64,000 nucleotides of DNA from Pseudobacteroides sp035370245 (GTDB lineage: Bacteria > Bacillota > Clostridia > Acetivibrionales > DSM-2933): contig DAOOVO010000006.1 of assembly GCA_035370245.1 (NCBI GenBank), positions 8,662 through 72,661 on the forward strand, written 5' to 3'. Under the pieces are notes generated by a model. The model was not told where the DNA came from, ran no database searches, and saw only the letters and a program-made list of their open reading frames with translations. A program made the position numbers and the translations under genes. Numbering within the stretch: position 1 is the first letter of the stretch; every line of letters begins with the position of its first letter. Shown one piece after another: positions 7,036-16,238 of this stretch.

Positions 7036-9189
7036 CTATCTTGTAAATTCAATTTGACCTGATTTTAATTTATCGTCCGACCTTGCCGAACCTGAAAGAT
7101 TAAAGTATTCTTTCAATATATCTACCGCAATGGGTGCCGTATTAGCTCCCCATGCACCATTTTCCACTACAACGGCAATTGCAATCTGAGGCTTTTCTGC
7201 CGGAGCAAAGCAAACAAACAACGCATTGGAGGACTTTGTCTTTTCATAACCGGTCTCCGCTGTTCCTGTTTTACCGGCAACATTAATGGGGAAATTCCTA
7301 AATGTAGATACCGCAGTACCGTTTTCCTGCATGGTAACAGCTTTCATCCCCTCTATAACAGCATTGAGTGTTTCCTGCTTAACAGGAATTTTTGTGTACT
7401 CAGGCTCATTTTCCATGACTGTGGATCCGTCGTACTTGATAACCTTTTTAATCAAGTGGGGTCTCATGAGCTTACCACCATTTGCTATAGCTGCAATGTA
7501 ATTCACCAACTGCAAAGGCGTAAAGCTATTGTATATCTGACCTATGGAAGCCTGTGCAGTATCTGCCCCCCACCAGTCCTCAGTCCTTCCGTACATCCTC
7601 TTAAACTGTTCCGATTTTTTATATTCCCTGGATGCAAGAACACCCTTTTCTTCTCCCAACAAATCTATTCCCGTTTTTCTTCCCAGACCAAACAGGGAAC
7701 CCCATTTGCTGATATTGTCTATACCTGTTTGATAACCAAGTTTCTCAAAATAAATATTGCATGAAGTTTCCAACGCACTCTTTAATGTAAGGTCTCCATG
7801 ACCATGTTTAAACTCAAGACATTTAAACTCCCAGCCGTCCACCTTAAAGTATCCGGGGTCGTTTATAACATTTCTTTGAGGTGTAATCACACCGGTTTCC
7901 AGACCTGCTATTGAGGTAAGAGGCTTAAAGGTTGAACCCGGAGCATACAATCCTTTTACAACCCTGTTATAAGTCGGTGCCAGTTTTGCCAATTCATATT
8001 TTTCAGTATTGTAGTACTCTTCAATCTTCTGCTGTGCTTCCTTGTCGTCAGGCTTTGCAACAAAGTTTGACGGGTCATAGCTGGGATAGCTGGCCATGGC
8101 CAGTATTTCACCGGTATTTACATCCATAGCTACAGCGGCCCCTGCCTTGGCATCTCCAAAATTCTTCTTACCGTCGGCCTGACTCCTGATTATCTCTAAA
8201 TTCCTTTCAATGGATTCCATGGCAACCCTTTGCAAGTTCATATCCAGTGTTAGTTTGACAGTGTTGCCCGGTATTGCAGGATTTGTCTCTAATTCCTCGG
8301 TAAGCCTTCCTGTAATGTCTACCTCAACTTTCTTCTGTCCGGCTTTTCCCCTAAGGTATGGTTCTGCAAAGGCCTCAATGCCCATTTTGCCTACAACTTC
8401 ATCCTGCCTGTAGCCTTCTTCCTTATATTTCTTATATTCTTCTTCATCCATAGGCCTTACAAAACCAACTACATGTCCCGCAGTTTCACCCATGGTATAC
8501 TTTCTGAATGTTTCAACATCGGTATATATCCCAGGGAACTCCTGATGCCTCTCTTCCAATTCTGCAACCGTTTCTCTGCTGACATCCTTTGCAATGCTAA
8601 GTGATGTTAGTGAAGTAAACCCTCTTATGAGCATTTCGTATTTAATGCACATAATCTTATATGCATCTTCAACAGAATACTTATCGTCAATTTCTAACTT
8701 TTTTCTCAAAAATTTGAATGTCCCCTCAGGAGTAGACATTAGCTCAGCATTTTTCTTATTGGGATCCATATCCTTTTTCCAGCTCTCCATTTTCTTGCTG
8801 GAATCGCTAATTGCGGGTCCAAAAGCAAAAGGGTTGATTTTTAGGTACTTTTCAAGATTTTTATCATAGTTGTCGCCATTCTTTTCAAATATGTTGACAA
8901 GCTTTAAAATCATTTCATTTCTTTCGGCATTACTCATTTTGGTCTTAATAATCTGAATGGTATAACCGACCCTGTTTACGGCAAGGGGAACCCCATACCT
9001 GTCCACAATATTTCCTCTCGGTGCAGATACTCTTCTTACATTGGGCAATTTCCTCTGGGATTCTTCATCATACCTTTTACCGTTTATTATCTGCAAATTT
9101 ACCAATTGAACTATTATTATTGCACCGAACAATATAAAGAACATTGCTAAAAGATTGTATCTGTCTTTGAAAAACTCTTTCACTTTCAT
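7036..9189 (-). CDS. mrdA: Penicillin-binding protein 2 (elongasome transpeptidase)
   Basis: A 717-residue class B PBP that cross-links peptidoglycan during side-wall growth with MreBCD and RodA. It has one N-terminal transmembrane helix (about 13-35), a dimerisation/pedestal region starting RRVSAPRGNIVDRYG, and the transpeptidase domain with Ser-x-x-Lys in APGSTFK (about 419), Ser-x-Asn in TSCN (about 477) and KTGTAETG near residue 614. The ATG at 9189 follows AGGGTG by a normal distance and is preferred to upstream codons. It sits between mreD and minC, inside the shape locus. A SpoVD-like role is unlikely because no PASTA domain is visible. Confidence 0.93.
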   Translation of the reverse strand: MKVKEFFKDRYNLLAMFFILFGAIIIVQLVNLQIINGKRYDEESQRKLPNVRRVSAPRGNIVDRYGVPLAVNRVGYTIQIIKTKMSNAERNEMILKLVNIFEKNGDNYDKNLEKYLKINPFAFGPAISDSSKKMESWKKDMDPNKKNAELMSTPEGTFKFLRKKLEIDDKYSVEDAYKIMCIKYEMLIRGFTSLTSLSIAKDVSRETVAELEERHQEFPGIYTDVETFRKYTMGETAGHVVGFVRPMDEEEYKKYKEEGYRQDEVVGKMGIEAFAEPYLRGKAGQKKVEVDITGRLTEELETNPAIPGNTVKLTLDMNLQRVAMESIERNLEIIRSQADGKKNFGDAKAGAAVAMDVNTGEILAMASYPSYDPSNFVAKPDDKEAQQKIEEYYNTEKYELAKLAPTYNRVVKGLYAPGSTFKPLTSIAGLETGVITPQRNVINDPGYFKVDGWEFKCLEFKHGHGDLTLKSALETSCNIYFEKLGYQTGIDNISKWGSLFGLGRKTGIDLLGEEKGVLASREYKKSEQFKRMYGRTEDWWGADTAQASIGQIYNSFTPLQLVNYIAAIANGGKLMRPHLIKKVIKYDGSTVMENEPEYTKIPVKQETLNAVIEGMKAVTMQENGTAVSTFRNFPINVAGKTGTAETGYEKTKSSNALFVCFAPAEKPQIAIAVVVENGAWGANTAPIAVDILKEYFNLSGSARSDDKLKSGQIEFTR

Positions 9190-9217
9190 AAGCATCACCC
9201 TGTTTTATATTTAACCC

Positions 9218-9733
9218 CTAATATTTTCTTAACAACTTCTGTGCTTTATTTATTCTTCTGTCCGCTCTCACAACAATAAAAAATATCAGTATAGCCGAAG
9301 CTGTATTATATAATGCTTCCGGAAATATGATTTTAGTAAAGAAGTTTAAAAAATCGGTATTGCCTTTAAGAAAAACGCCGAAGAAATAGACTACCGTCTC
9401 AAATATAATGCTGTATGAAAAAGTAAAAAACAAGGCCACAAAGATATTGTCCCTGTATATTCTCTTGTTCAGTGAACCTACTATAAGACCGAGGTACATA
9501 CCGAGCAATGCATAAAACCCAATGACTTTGCCCGATACAATGTCCCACATCAAGCCTGCAAAAAAGCCGTTAACAGCTCCCTCAATGTTTCCCCTGAGCA
9601 AAGCAACACTGACAATAAACACAAGCAGTAGGTTGGGTTTTATATTATTTATTTTAATATATTCCAAAATGGTTGTTTGCAGCAGTAAGCATATAATTAT
9701 CCCTGAAGCTGCAAAAGCAATACGTGACCTCAT
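9218..9733 (-). CDS. mreD: Rod shape-determining protein MreD
   Basis: A 171-residue integral membrane protein with about five or six hydrophobic helices and few charged loops, beginning MRSRIAFAASG and containing the family segment IKPNLLLVFIVSVALLRGNIEGA. MreD couples MreC to the elongasome core and PBP2. It lies 18 bases after mreC and 28 before mrdA, so it is translated within the same operon. AGGTAG precedes the ATG. Identification rests on topology, length and position. Confidence 0.9.
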   Translation of the reverse strand: MRSRIAFAASGIIICLLLQTTILEYIKINNIKPNLLLVFIVSVALLRGNIEGAVNGFFAGLMWDIVSGKVIGFYALLGMYLGLIVGSLNKRIYRDNIFVALFFTFSYSIIFETVVYFFGVFLKGNTDFLNFFTKIIFPEALYNTASAILIFFIVVRADRRINKAQKLLRKY

Positions 9734-9751
9734 AGTATCTACCTGTCAATT

Positions 9752-10579
9752 TTAATTTTTACTCTTCAAAACAAAAACATCTTCAAGCATGTTAAAATCC
9801 ACGGCCGGCTCAATTATGGCATATCTGTCAAGCTCGTTGTTCACCTGTCTTATTTCCTTTACTTCACCAATTTTAATACCCTTTGGAAATATTCCACCTA
9901 TGCCTGATGTCTCAACGCTATCTCCAACCGCGACGTCAATATCTGGCTGTATATTATACATTTTGCATAATCCTTTGTCTTTAAGGGTTATGTCACCTTT
10001 TACATCCACATATCTCCTGTTCTTGGTAAGCCTTGCACTTACAGCACTATCAATATCTATAATAGAAATAACCTTAGCAGAAAAAGGTCCTGATACCAAA
10101 ACCCTTCCTACGAGGCCTTTACTGGACACAACTACACTGTTATTATTAACACCGTGGGTGCTTCCTTTATCTATAGTAAATACGTTAAACCAATTACCAG
10201 GATCCTTTGCAATAATGTTGGCACTTATATAATCAAACTCCTTTAGCTGATTTTTAATGTTTAAAGCCTCCATTAGCATGTCATTCCTGGTCTTTAGCTC
10301 CTTAAGCTCTTCATTTTCCTTTTCCAATTCATCTATTCTCTTTTTAAGCTTTTCATTTTCTTCTCTGATCTTTTTGTTATCATCAAAGTAAGATAATGTT
10401 TTATCAACTTTGTTTCCGGTAAACGTCAATGCATTTTGGACAGGTGAGACAATTGTATTAAAGAGATTGCCAAACCACCCAAGCTTGCTGTTATTTCGTG
10501 AAGTAATACCTATTGCAATAAACAAAACAATAGTGACCAATAAAACTAAAAAAGCTTTTTTCTTTAAAAGGTGCAGCAC
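9752..10579 (-). CDS. mreC: Rod shape-determining protein MreC
   Basis: A bitopic elongasome scaffold: one transmembrane helix near residues 7-26, a Lys/Glu-rich coiled coil at about 65-110, and a C-terminal double beta-barrel with the family segments IIAKDPGNWFNVFTIDKGS and SSKGLVGRV. The start is set to the GTG at 10579 because AAAGGGGGG sits just before it. An in-frame ATG at 10597 would place this purine run inside the coding region. The predicted product has 275 residues. It follows mreB by 66 bases. Confidence 0.92.
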   Translation of the reverse strand: MLHLLKKKAFLVLLVTIVLFIAIGITSRNNSKLGWFGNLFNTIVSPVQNALTFTGNKVDKTLSYFDDNKKIREENEKLKKRIDELEKENEELKELKTRNDMLMEALNIKNQLKEFDYISANIIAKDPGNWFNVFTIDKGSTHGVNNNSVVVSSKGLVGRVLVSGPFSAKVISIIDIDSAVSARLTKNRRYVDVKGDITLKDKGLCKMYNIQPDIDVAVGDSVETSGIGGIFPKGIKIGEVKEIRQVNNELDRYAIIEPAVDFNMLEDVFVLKSKN

Positions 10580-10645
10580 ATTACGCCCCCCTTTCATGCT
10601 CTCACAGAATATTCCTTAATGCTCCAAATTACTGCTTCAAACCTG

Positions 10646-11668
10646 TTATTTCAATCTTTTAGGCGTAATGAGAACTTTTCTCAATGTCTCAATTTCTTCT
10701 AAAACTTTGCCTGAACCCATAGCAACACAATCCAAAGGATTTTCTGCAATAGAAACAGGCATACCTGTCTCCTCTCTTATGAGTCTGTCAAGCCCGCTTA
10801 ATAGTGCACCTCCGCCTGTCAGTGTTATACCCCTGTCCATAATATCTGCTGCAAGTTCGGGCGGAGTTTTTTCAAGGGTGTATTTAATGGAATCCACAAT
10901 AGAATTTATGGGCTCCTTTATAGCTTCTGTAATCTCGGATGACGTGATCTTAATATTTTTAGGAAGACCTGTTATAAGATCTCTTCCTCTTATTTCCAGC
11001 GATTCATCCTTAGGCTTCAAATATGCTGCTCCTATGTTCACTTTTATTTCTTCTGCTGTTCTCTCGCCTATCATGAGATTATATTCCTTTTTAATATAAT
11101 GGACTATGGCTTCATCCAATTCATCCCCTGCTATTCTTAGAGATTTGCTTGTTACTATACCACCAAGGGATATGACTGCTACCTCACTTGTTCCTCCACC
11201 TATATCGACAACCATACTTCCAGAAGGCTCTTCCACCGGTAAATTTGCACCTATAGCAGCAGCCATAGGCTCCTCAATAAGATATGCCTCCTTTGCCCCT
11301 GCAGAAAGAGTAGCTTCTTCAACTGCCCTTTTTTCAACCTCAGTTACTCCGGAGGGTACACAAATTACAACCCTCGGTTTACTAAAAAAGCCTTTTGACA
11401 TTGCTCTTTTTATAAAATATTTCAACATACTTTGCGTTATATCGAAATCTGCTATAACGCCATCCTTCATCGGTCTGATTGCAACAATATTACCCGGTGT
11501 CCTGCCTATCATGCTTTTTGCCGCATCACCAACCGCCAAAATATCGCCTGTACGCTGGTTTACAGCCACAACAGACGGTTCTCTAACGACAATTCCTTTT
11601 CCCTTCACATGTACAAGTGTATTTGCCGTACCTAAATCTATACCTATATCTCTTGCTAAAAAGCCCAT
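10646..11668 (-). CDS. mreB: Actin-like rod shape protein MreB
   Basis: A 340-residue bacterial actin whose membrane-bound filaments direct the PBP2/RodA elongation machinery. The nucleotide-binding motifs are GIDLGTANTLV (phosphate 1), VDIGGGTSEVAVIS (phosphate 2) and LTGGGALLSGLD (adenosine). The ATG at 11668 is chosen because GGAGGAGAAAAGG precedes it. A longer frame to 11767 adds 33 residues without family similarity. Unlike Bacillus, no radC lies between maf and mreB. Mbl/MreBH paralogues cannot be excluded, but the neighbours mreC and mreD favour mreB. Confidence 0.96.
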   Translation of the reverse strand: MGFLARDIGIDLGTANTLVHVKGKGIVVREPSVVAVNQRTGDILAVGDAAKSMIGRTPGNIVAIRPMKDGVIADFDITQSMLKYFIKRAMSKGFFSKPRVVICVPSGVTEVEKRAVEEATLSAGAKEAYLIEEPMAAAIGANLPVEEPSGSMVVDIGGGTSEVAVISLGGIVTSKSLRIAGDELDEAIVHYIKKEYNLMIGERTAEEIKVNIGAAYLKPKDESLEIRGRDLITGLPKNIKITSSEITEAIKEPINSIVDSIKYTLEKTPPELAADIMDRGITLTGGGALLSGLDRLIREETGMPVSIAENPLDCVAMGSGKVLEEIETLRKVLITPKRLK

Positions 11669-11756
11669 TACCTTTTCTCCTCCCATAACCACTTCAAATT
11701 TAACCCTTATGAATATTGAAAATACAACTTCAATTATTCCATATATGGCCTTACTG

Positions 11757-12344
11757 CTACATATCACCCATCAGCAAGTCAATATCGAATTTTTTCATCA
11801 TGGCATTCAATTTATTTAAGGGAAGCCCTACAACATTAAAATAGCACCCTTCGATTCTCTCAACAATCATGGCACCAAGGCCCTGAATGCCGTATGAACC
11901 TGCTTTATCCATTGGCTCTCCTGACTTTATATAAGCCTTAATTTCCATATCCGATAAACTTGTCATTTTCACAAGAGTTTTTTCGTAATCCACAACCTCT
12001 GCTTTGCTCTCCGAATCAATTATTGCTACACCCGTAATAACTTCGTGCCACTGTCCTTGCAAAGCCTTAAGCATTTTAAATGCTTCATTTTCATCTGCCG
12101 GCTTGCCCATGACTCCATCTTTCACCACAACTGTATCTGCTGCTATGACAAGAGAGCTTTTAGATGTTTTACATACTACATCAAGAGCCTTCTTACGAGC
12201 GATATCAACAGTATAACTCGCAGGCTCCAAATTTCCCGTATTAACTTCATCTATGTCTGCCGGCATTACCTTAAACTCAAGTCCGATTCTTTTTAAAAGC
12301 TCCAACCGCCTGGGTGAAGCGGAAGCAAGTATTATCTCCTTCAT
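11757..12344 (-). CDS. maf: Maf-family nucleotide pyrophosphatase
   Basis: A 195-residue Maf protein, a pyrophosphatase acting on dTTP/UTP or modified nucleotides, linked to septum control and nucleotide-pool cleaning. The family start KEIILASASPRRLELL, the ADTVV motif around residue 68, and the SYGIQGLGA segment are present. The ATG at 12344 has an AGGA site upstream; the longer frame begins at 12356. It is first in the minus-strand shape/division block, the same place as in Bacillus. Two palindromic elements lie just upstream. Confidence 0.93.
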   Translation of the reverse strand: MKEIILASASPRRLELLKRIGLEFKVMPADIDEVNTGNLEPASYTVDIARKKALDVVCKTSKSSLVIAADTVVVKDGVMGKPADENEAFKMLKALQGQWHEVITGVAIIDSESKAEVVDYEKTLVKMTSLSDMEIKAYIKSGEPMDKAGSYGIQGLGAMIVERIEGCYFNVVGLPLNKLNAMMKKFDIDLLMGDM

Positions 12345-12375
12345 TGTTGTCCTCATAAATACATACTTATTTTTA

Positions 12376-12436
12376 TTAAATACGATTAATATTTACATTT
12401 ATCTTCTTCTAAATGTAAAATTAATATCGTATTTAA
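12376..12436. repeat. Palindromic repeat element, copy A
   Basis: A 61-bp near-perfect inverted repeat: TTAAATACGATTAATATTTACATTTA, a short TCTTCT centre, then the complementary arm ending ATATCGTATTTAA. It would fold into one long hairpin. It is nearly identical to the copy at 12579, about 200 bp away, and related to those at 4867, 37322 and 55402. It lies upstream of maf and has no coding potential. Confidence 0.85.
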
Positions 12437-12578
12437 TGTATAAAAAGTCTTACAATAAATCAGTAAATCGTTTACAATAAATAACATCTATATTACTTAT
12501 CATTACTTTATCATCAAACCATATTATATCTATTTAGTACATAATTTTCAACAATGCTATAAATATTTCGAAAATATA

Positions 12579-12640
12579 TTAAATACGATTAATCTTTTAC
12601 ATTTATCTTCTGCTAAATGTAAGATTAATATCGTATTTAA
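12579..12640. repeat. Palindromic repeat element, copy B
   Basis: A 62-bp inverted repeat with arms TTAAATACGATTAATCTTTTACATTTA and TAAATGTAAGATTAATATCGTATTTAA around TCTTCTGC. It has the same consensus as copy A. The AT-rich stretches on either side (12437-12578, 12641-12713) show nothing else. Confidence 0.87.
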
Positions 12641-12713
12641 GTAGTTTGATGTAATTATACTATTTGCTCGATTATATTAAAATGGGAATTGAAGCCATCA
12701 TCTTTATATCCCC

Positions 12714-13619
12714 TTAATGAACCGATTCTTTCACCTTTGTTGCAATTTGGTCGAATTTGTCTAAAATCATACTCATATCCGACATATTTAGTTCTTCAAT
12801 CTGTTCATTATTAAATCCTGCCTGTTTTAGAAATTCTTTTCTCAATGTTTCATTATCAGGATCTATCCCTGTTGTTTTCATTTTCATCTTAAGGTAATTA
12901 ACCTGCCTTGCTGTAGCTTTTTTATTCACTGCTGCTTCATTTTCCGTATTCTTTGAAATATTGGCAGGTAAATTAACAGGTTGAGTATTCACTGACTGTC
13001 CATGGATTTTAGATTGAACCTTTTTAAACTCTTCATCCAAAAGCTTTGCCTCTCCCGGCAGCAGCCAGTCATTTTCTCCCATAAGCTTTCTTATAACCCT
13101 GTCACAAGCACCTGTTATTGTCTTTTCAAGTCCAAACTCCTTATCATCAATCAATTCTTTAGCTATAAAAAATTTTTCCTTATCCGTTAAAACAAGATCC
13201 ATATCATTCTTAATCCTCGGTTTATTATTGTCTCTCAATACCCTTCCATTTTCGTCTCTGACATAGTTTTTTGCTTCTATTTTTTCTGCTACATAATTCT
13301 GATACCTGTTAAAAAAGTCCAAATGTTTTCCGTCCACAATTGTTTGACCGCTGTTTAGATCTTTACCTACAACTTTTATAAGATATGTAGGTAATTCCAC
13401 CAAACCTACACCTGGAAACTCTTCTTTATTTTCCCTCAATACATTAATTTCTATACTTTCAATGGATATTCCCTTTTCCTTAGCCTTTTTAAAAAGCCCT
13501 TCCGCCTTAAGTCTCAATTCACCGCTACCGCCTCTATAAAAATCTTTATCTTTCGAATAAACAACATCGGCTGTTTTTATATTATCTCCATGAAGTTGAT
13601 TTTCATTGCTATCAACCAT
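12714..13619 (-). CDS. Unrecognised soluble protein, 301 residues
   Basis: I do not recognise this family. The protein is hydrophilic and Lys/Glu/Asp-rich, with no signal peptide or membrane segment. An N-terminal region (1-215) contains VELPTYLIKVVGKDLNSGQ and a helical part with GACDRVIRKLMGENDW. A Gln/Asn-rich linker follows (215-240). A C-terminal helical module (about 240-300) has RQVNYLKMKMKTTGID and QAGFNNEQIEELNMSD. The composition recalls nucleic-acid-handling proteins, but no catalytic motif is visible. GGAGGATATGTAAT precedes the ATG, so expression is likely. It stands alone, divergent from mecA. Confidence 0.75.
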   Translation of the reverse strand: MVDSNENQLHGDNIKTADVVYSKDKDFYRGGSGELRLKAEGLFKKAKEKGISIESIEINVLRENKEEFPGVGLVELPTYLIKVVGKDLNSGQTIVDGKHLDFFNRYQNYVAEKIEAKNYVRDENGRVLRDNNKPRIKNDMDLVLTDKEKFFIAKELIDDKEFGLEKTITGACDRVIRKLMGENDWLLPGEAKLLDEEFKKVQSKIHGQSVNTQPVNLPANISKNTENEAAVNKKATARQVNYLKMKMKTTGIDPDNETLRKEFLKQAGFNNEQIEELNMSDMSMILDKFDQIATKVKESVH

Positions 13620-13903
13620 ATTACATATCCTCCAAATAAATTGTCATTCTTCTCTTAATTATTATTTGATTAAATAAATGATAATAGTAAAGTTTTTATT
13701 GCATAGACTTGAAATAGGTGACAATTAATATTAAATAAAATATTGTCGATTCTTTTTTACTTTTCATACTATATTTCATTATTTTTCATTATTTTGCTAT
13801 AAATAAATTTAATAATGTTAATTTTTTTTACTTCTCTTTTTTATGTTTTGGAAGTATAATATATGTAGGTAGGCTAAACAAACAGACAAATACAAATACT
13901 GCC

Positions 13904-13919
13904 AATCAAACAATTGATT
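13904..13919. promoter_or_regulatory. Short inverted repeat upstream of mecA
   Basis: AATCAA-ACAA-TTGATT lies in the 400-base divergent spacer (13620-14025). A TATAAT at 13855-13860 is the only promoter-like element I can point to, with no clear -35 box. It could be an operator; the evidence is weak. Confidence 0.25.
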
Positions 13920-14025
13920 TGTATATTATGAATTACACACTATTAAATATATTATTTTCTATAATATATAATACATTATTTGATTCCTTGGCATAAAAAT
14001 TTGTTATTGGATTGTGGAGATGCGT

Positions 14026-14652
14026 ATGAAAATAGAAAAGATAAATGAAAACAAAATAAAAGTCACAATTTCAAAAGACGATTTGGACAAAAGGAATATA
14101 GATTTATCAACCCTTAATTATAATTCCCCTGCAACACAGGAGTTATTCTGGGATATGATGGAGCAGGCAGAAATAGAATACGGTTTTAATTCTGCCGATT
14201 CACAGCTTTGCATTGAAGCAACCCCTGATTCTACGGATGGTTTTATAATAACAATAACAAAGATTGATGATGACAATGATTTTGAATCTATTCAAAAATA
14301 TATCAAGAACAGATTCAGAAAGTCCGATTTAAGGGCTAAAAGAAAAAATAAGAAGATTTGTTCTTCAGTTTTAATATATTCATTCAGTTCGTTTGAAGAC
14401 ATACTTGCACTTGCAAACAAAATATCTTCCATTTATTCAGGTGAAAGCACATTATATAGATGCAAAAACTTTTACTATTTAATACTGGCAAGATATAGCT
14501 TTGGAAATATAGACACTAAAACAATAGACGCCGTGATTGGTGAATTCGGAAGAAAAGTTAATAATGCAGCATTTTATGAAGGATACCTAAATGAATACGG
14601 TACAAAAATTGTGGAATACAATGCTATTGAAACAATACAGTCTTATTTTTAA
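14026..14652 (+). CDS. mecA: MecA-family adaptor protein
   Basis: A 208-residue adaptor of the MecA/YpbH family, which delivers substrates to, and activates, ClpC-type unfoldases; in Bacillus it degrades ComK and SpoIIAB. The N-terminus KIEKINENKIKVTISKDDLDKRNID and ELFWDMMEQAEIEYGF match the substrate-binding half. A Lys-rich linker follows (about 100-115), and then the C-terminal Clp-binding domain (SVLIYSFSSFEDILALA). The ATG at 14026 is favoured because GGAG lies 6 bases upstream; a GTG at 14014 is less likely. It is monocistronic. The partner is probably ClpC outside the window; whether it contacts the ClpA here is unknown. Confidence 0.85.
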   Translation: MKIEKINENKIKVTISKDDLDKRNIDLSTLNYNSPATQELFWDMMEQAEIEYGFNSADSQLCIEATPDSTDGFIITITKIDDDNDFESIQKYIKNRFRKSDLRAKRKNKKICSSVLIYSFSSFEDILALANKISSIYSGESTLYRCKNFYYLILARYSFGNIDTKTIDAVIGEFGRKVNNAAFYEGYLNEYGTKIVEYNAIETIQSYF

Positions 14653-14693
14653 TAAATAATTTATATTGTTTTTATAATAATAAATGAAAATAA

Positions 14694-14757
14694 ACTTCCG
14701 CTTTATAAGTGTGTTGACAATTTTAGCAATGCACAGAGTTATCGGAAGTTTTTTATT
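14694..14757 (+). terminator. Possible terminator after mecA
   Basis: AAACTTCCG pairs with CGGAAGTTT, followed by six T residues, but the loop is about 40 bases. It lies in the convergent gap between mecA and the VanW-type gene. Confidence 0.4.
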
Positions 14758-16126
14758 TAAGATTATCATTTTGCTTTTTATTCATACTGCCTATTTGTAC
14801 TATGGAATCCGAAGGTTCATATTTTTGCTTATAAAGCTCTTTACTGTCAACAATTACACCTGCTTTTTGAGTTTGAAGACTGACCTTAACCAATACCCCT
14901 TCCTTTCCTCCGCTTATAACCTTTTTATATCCCGGCTCAAGGTTCTCATCCTCAACATTAATTACCGACTGTGGATACCTATCCTCTATGTCTATCTTCA
15001 AATTGTTAACTACGGATTTATCTTTTTTTTTACCTGCAATACTTACAGTTATCTTATTATTTTTTACAGATGAAAAAATCATAATAGGGCTTTCCATGCT
15101 GTTAACAAATTTGAAATCAATGGTATCTCCAAAAACCACAACATCCAAACCGGGTTCAATATAATCAACTGCAGATTCATGAGATACTCTGGTTATACCC
15201 GTTCTGTCTATATCAGTTAACAATAGGGCTGCATACAAAGTCGACGCCACCTGATTATATCCTTCATTATTTTTCTCCATAAGTGCCTTTTCTTTCCTGA
15301 GATAATTGTTAAACGAAAACTCCACAGGCTTATTTCCGCTGTCCGCTATACCGTTTAACCATACCTTGTTGATAGCTTTAGCTGCAAGCTTAATATGTTC
15401 TTCATTTTCTTTTGATTTTATTTCTGTGGAATAGGTAGCTATAATATCCTCAATATCTTTTAACCTTTCCTGTGAAAATTCAGGCTCAACGGTATTGATT
15501 TCATAGTTATTTTTATAATCAAATTCTATTGGGGCATTTGCACCTTCAGATATTGATCTTTTTATTTTATCAATTGAGTTTTCAATGTCTAGAGTAATTC
15601 CAACTTCACTTATATCCTTCGTAAGTTTTCCGTCCAAAAGATAAATATTCGCATTCTTTGGCTCCTTATCAATAAGTGCTGCAAGGGACATGAGATTTTT
15701 CTTAATCTTGTCATGATTAAATTCTATTTTCAGCGGTGCTTTAATCTTCTTAGGCATAAAATAGCTAAATATCATCCTCTCGAAAGCATCCCGACCCTTT
15801 TGAGAAATTGCAAAATTCACCGTTTCCTGTGCTTTAAGAGTCATTTCTATATCAGAATATTTTATTTTAAAGCTTTTCTGTGCATTTTGCAATTTACACT
15901 CAATATTGATATATCCATCTTTAAATATGTTGCCATAGTACTCTTCGAGCTTTTTTATTGCTTCTTGCTCAGACATTCTTCCAATGTCGATTTGCCCAAT
16001 ACTTATACCGGGAGGAACAAGACCCTTGGTTAAAATGCCTACAACCAAAAAGCCTGTCGTCGATACTAACGCCGTTATTAGAAATAGTGTAAAAGTTAAT
16101 GCTATAGCAAATTTCCACCTTTTCAA
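14753..16126 (-). CDS. VanW/YoaR-like envelope protein with G5 domain
   Basis: A 457-residue secreted or membrane-anchored protein with an N-terminal transmembrane segment (about 8-33). Next come peptidoglycan-binding-like YoaR repeats, each starting as in GISIGQIDIGRMSEQEA, then a VanW domain near 290-365 and a C-terminal G5-type beta domain (about 370-440). In the VanW core the usual GGVCQVSSTLY reads YNQVASTLYAA, so the conserved Cys is missing. Such proteins are common in clostridial envelopes, but their reaction is unknown. The start is a TTG preceded by GGGAGTGA. It lies downstream of the PRC-barrel gene, separated by a strong hairpin. Confidence 0.8.
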   Translation of the reverse strand: MKRWKFAIALTFTLFLITALVSTTGFLVVGILTKGLVPPGISIGQIDIGRMSEQEAIKKLEEYYGNIFKDGYINIECKLQNAQKSFKIKYSDIEMTLKAQETVNFAISQKGRDAFERMIFSYFMPKKIKAPLKIEFNHDKIKKNLMSLAALIDKEPKNANIYLLDGKLTKDISEVGITLDIENSIDKIKRSISEGANAPIEFDYKNNYEINTVEPEFSQERLKDIEDIIATYSTEIKSKENEEHIKLAAKAINKVWLNGIADSGNKPVEFSFNNYLRKEKALMEKNNEGYNQVASTLYAALLLTDIDRTGITRVSHESAVDYIEPGLDVVVFGDTIDFKFVNSMESPIMIFSSVKNNKITVSIAGKKKDKSVVNNLKIDIEDRYPQSVINVEDENLEPGYKKVISGGKEGVLVKVSLQTQKAGVIVDSKELYKQKYEPSDSIVQIGSMNKKQNDNLK

Positions 16127-16160
16127 CTAAGTCACTCCCAAATATAATGTTTGTAATAGA

Positions 16161-16202
16161 TTAAAAAACTTTATACCTTAAGTAAAGTATAAAGTTTTTA
16201 AT
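16161..16202 (-). terminator. Terminator after the PRC-barrel gene
   Basis: TTAAAAAACTTTATAC and its complement AGTATAAAGTTTTTAA form a near-perfect stem around CTTAAGTAA, with A and T runs on both sides. It is placed between the PRC-barrel stop and the VanW-type start. Confidence 0.75.
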
Positions 16203-16238
16203 GTGAATTTCAATTTTTAAATATAACAAACTACCTTA

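Noticed and set aside
7456..7764. 102-codon plus-strand ORF inside the PBP2 gene
   Set aside because: Antisense shadow of a well-supported coding region; no start signal.
11669..11767. 33-residue extension of MreB
   Set aside because: Would overlap the maf stop, contains the Shine-Dalgarno sequence of the real start and has no MreB similarity.
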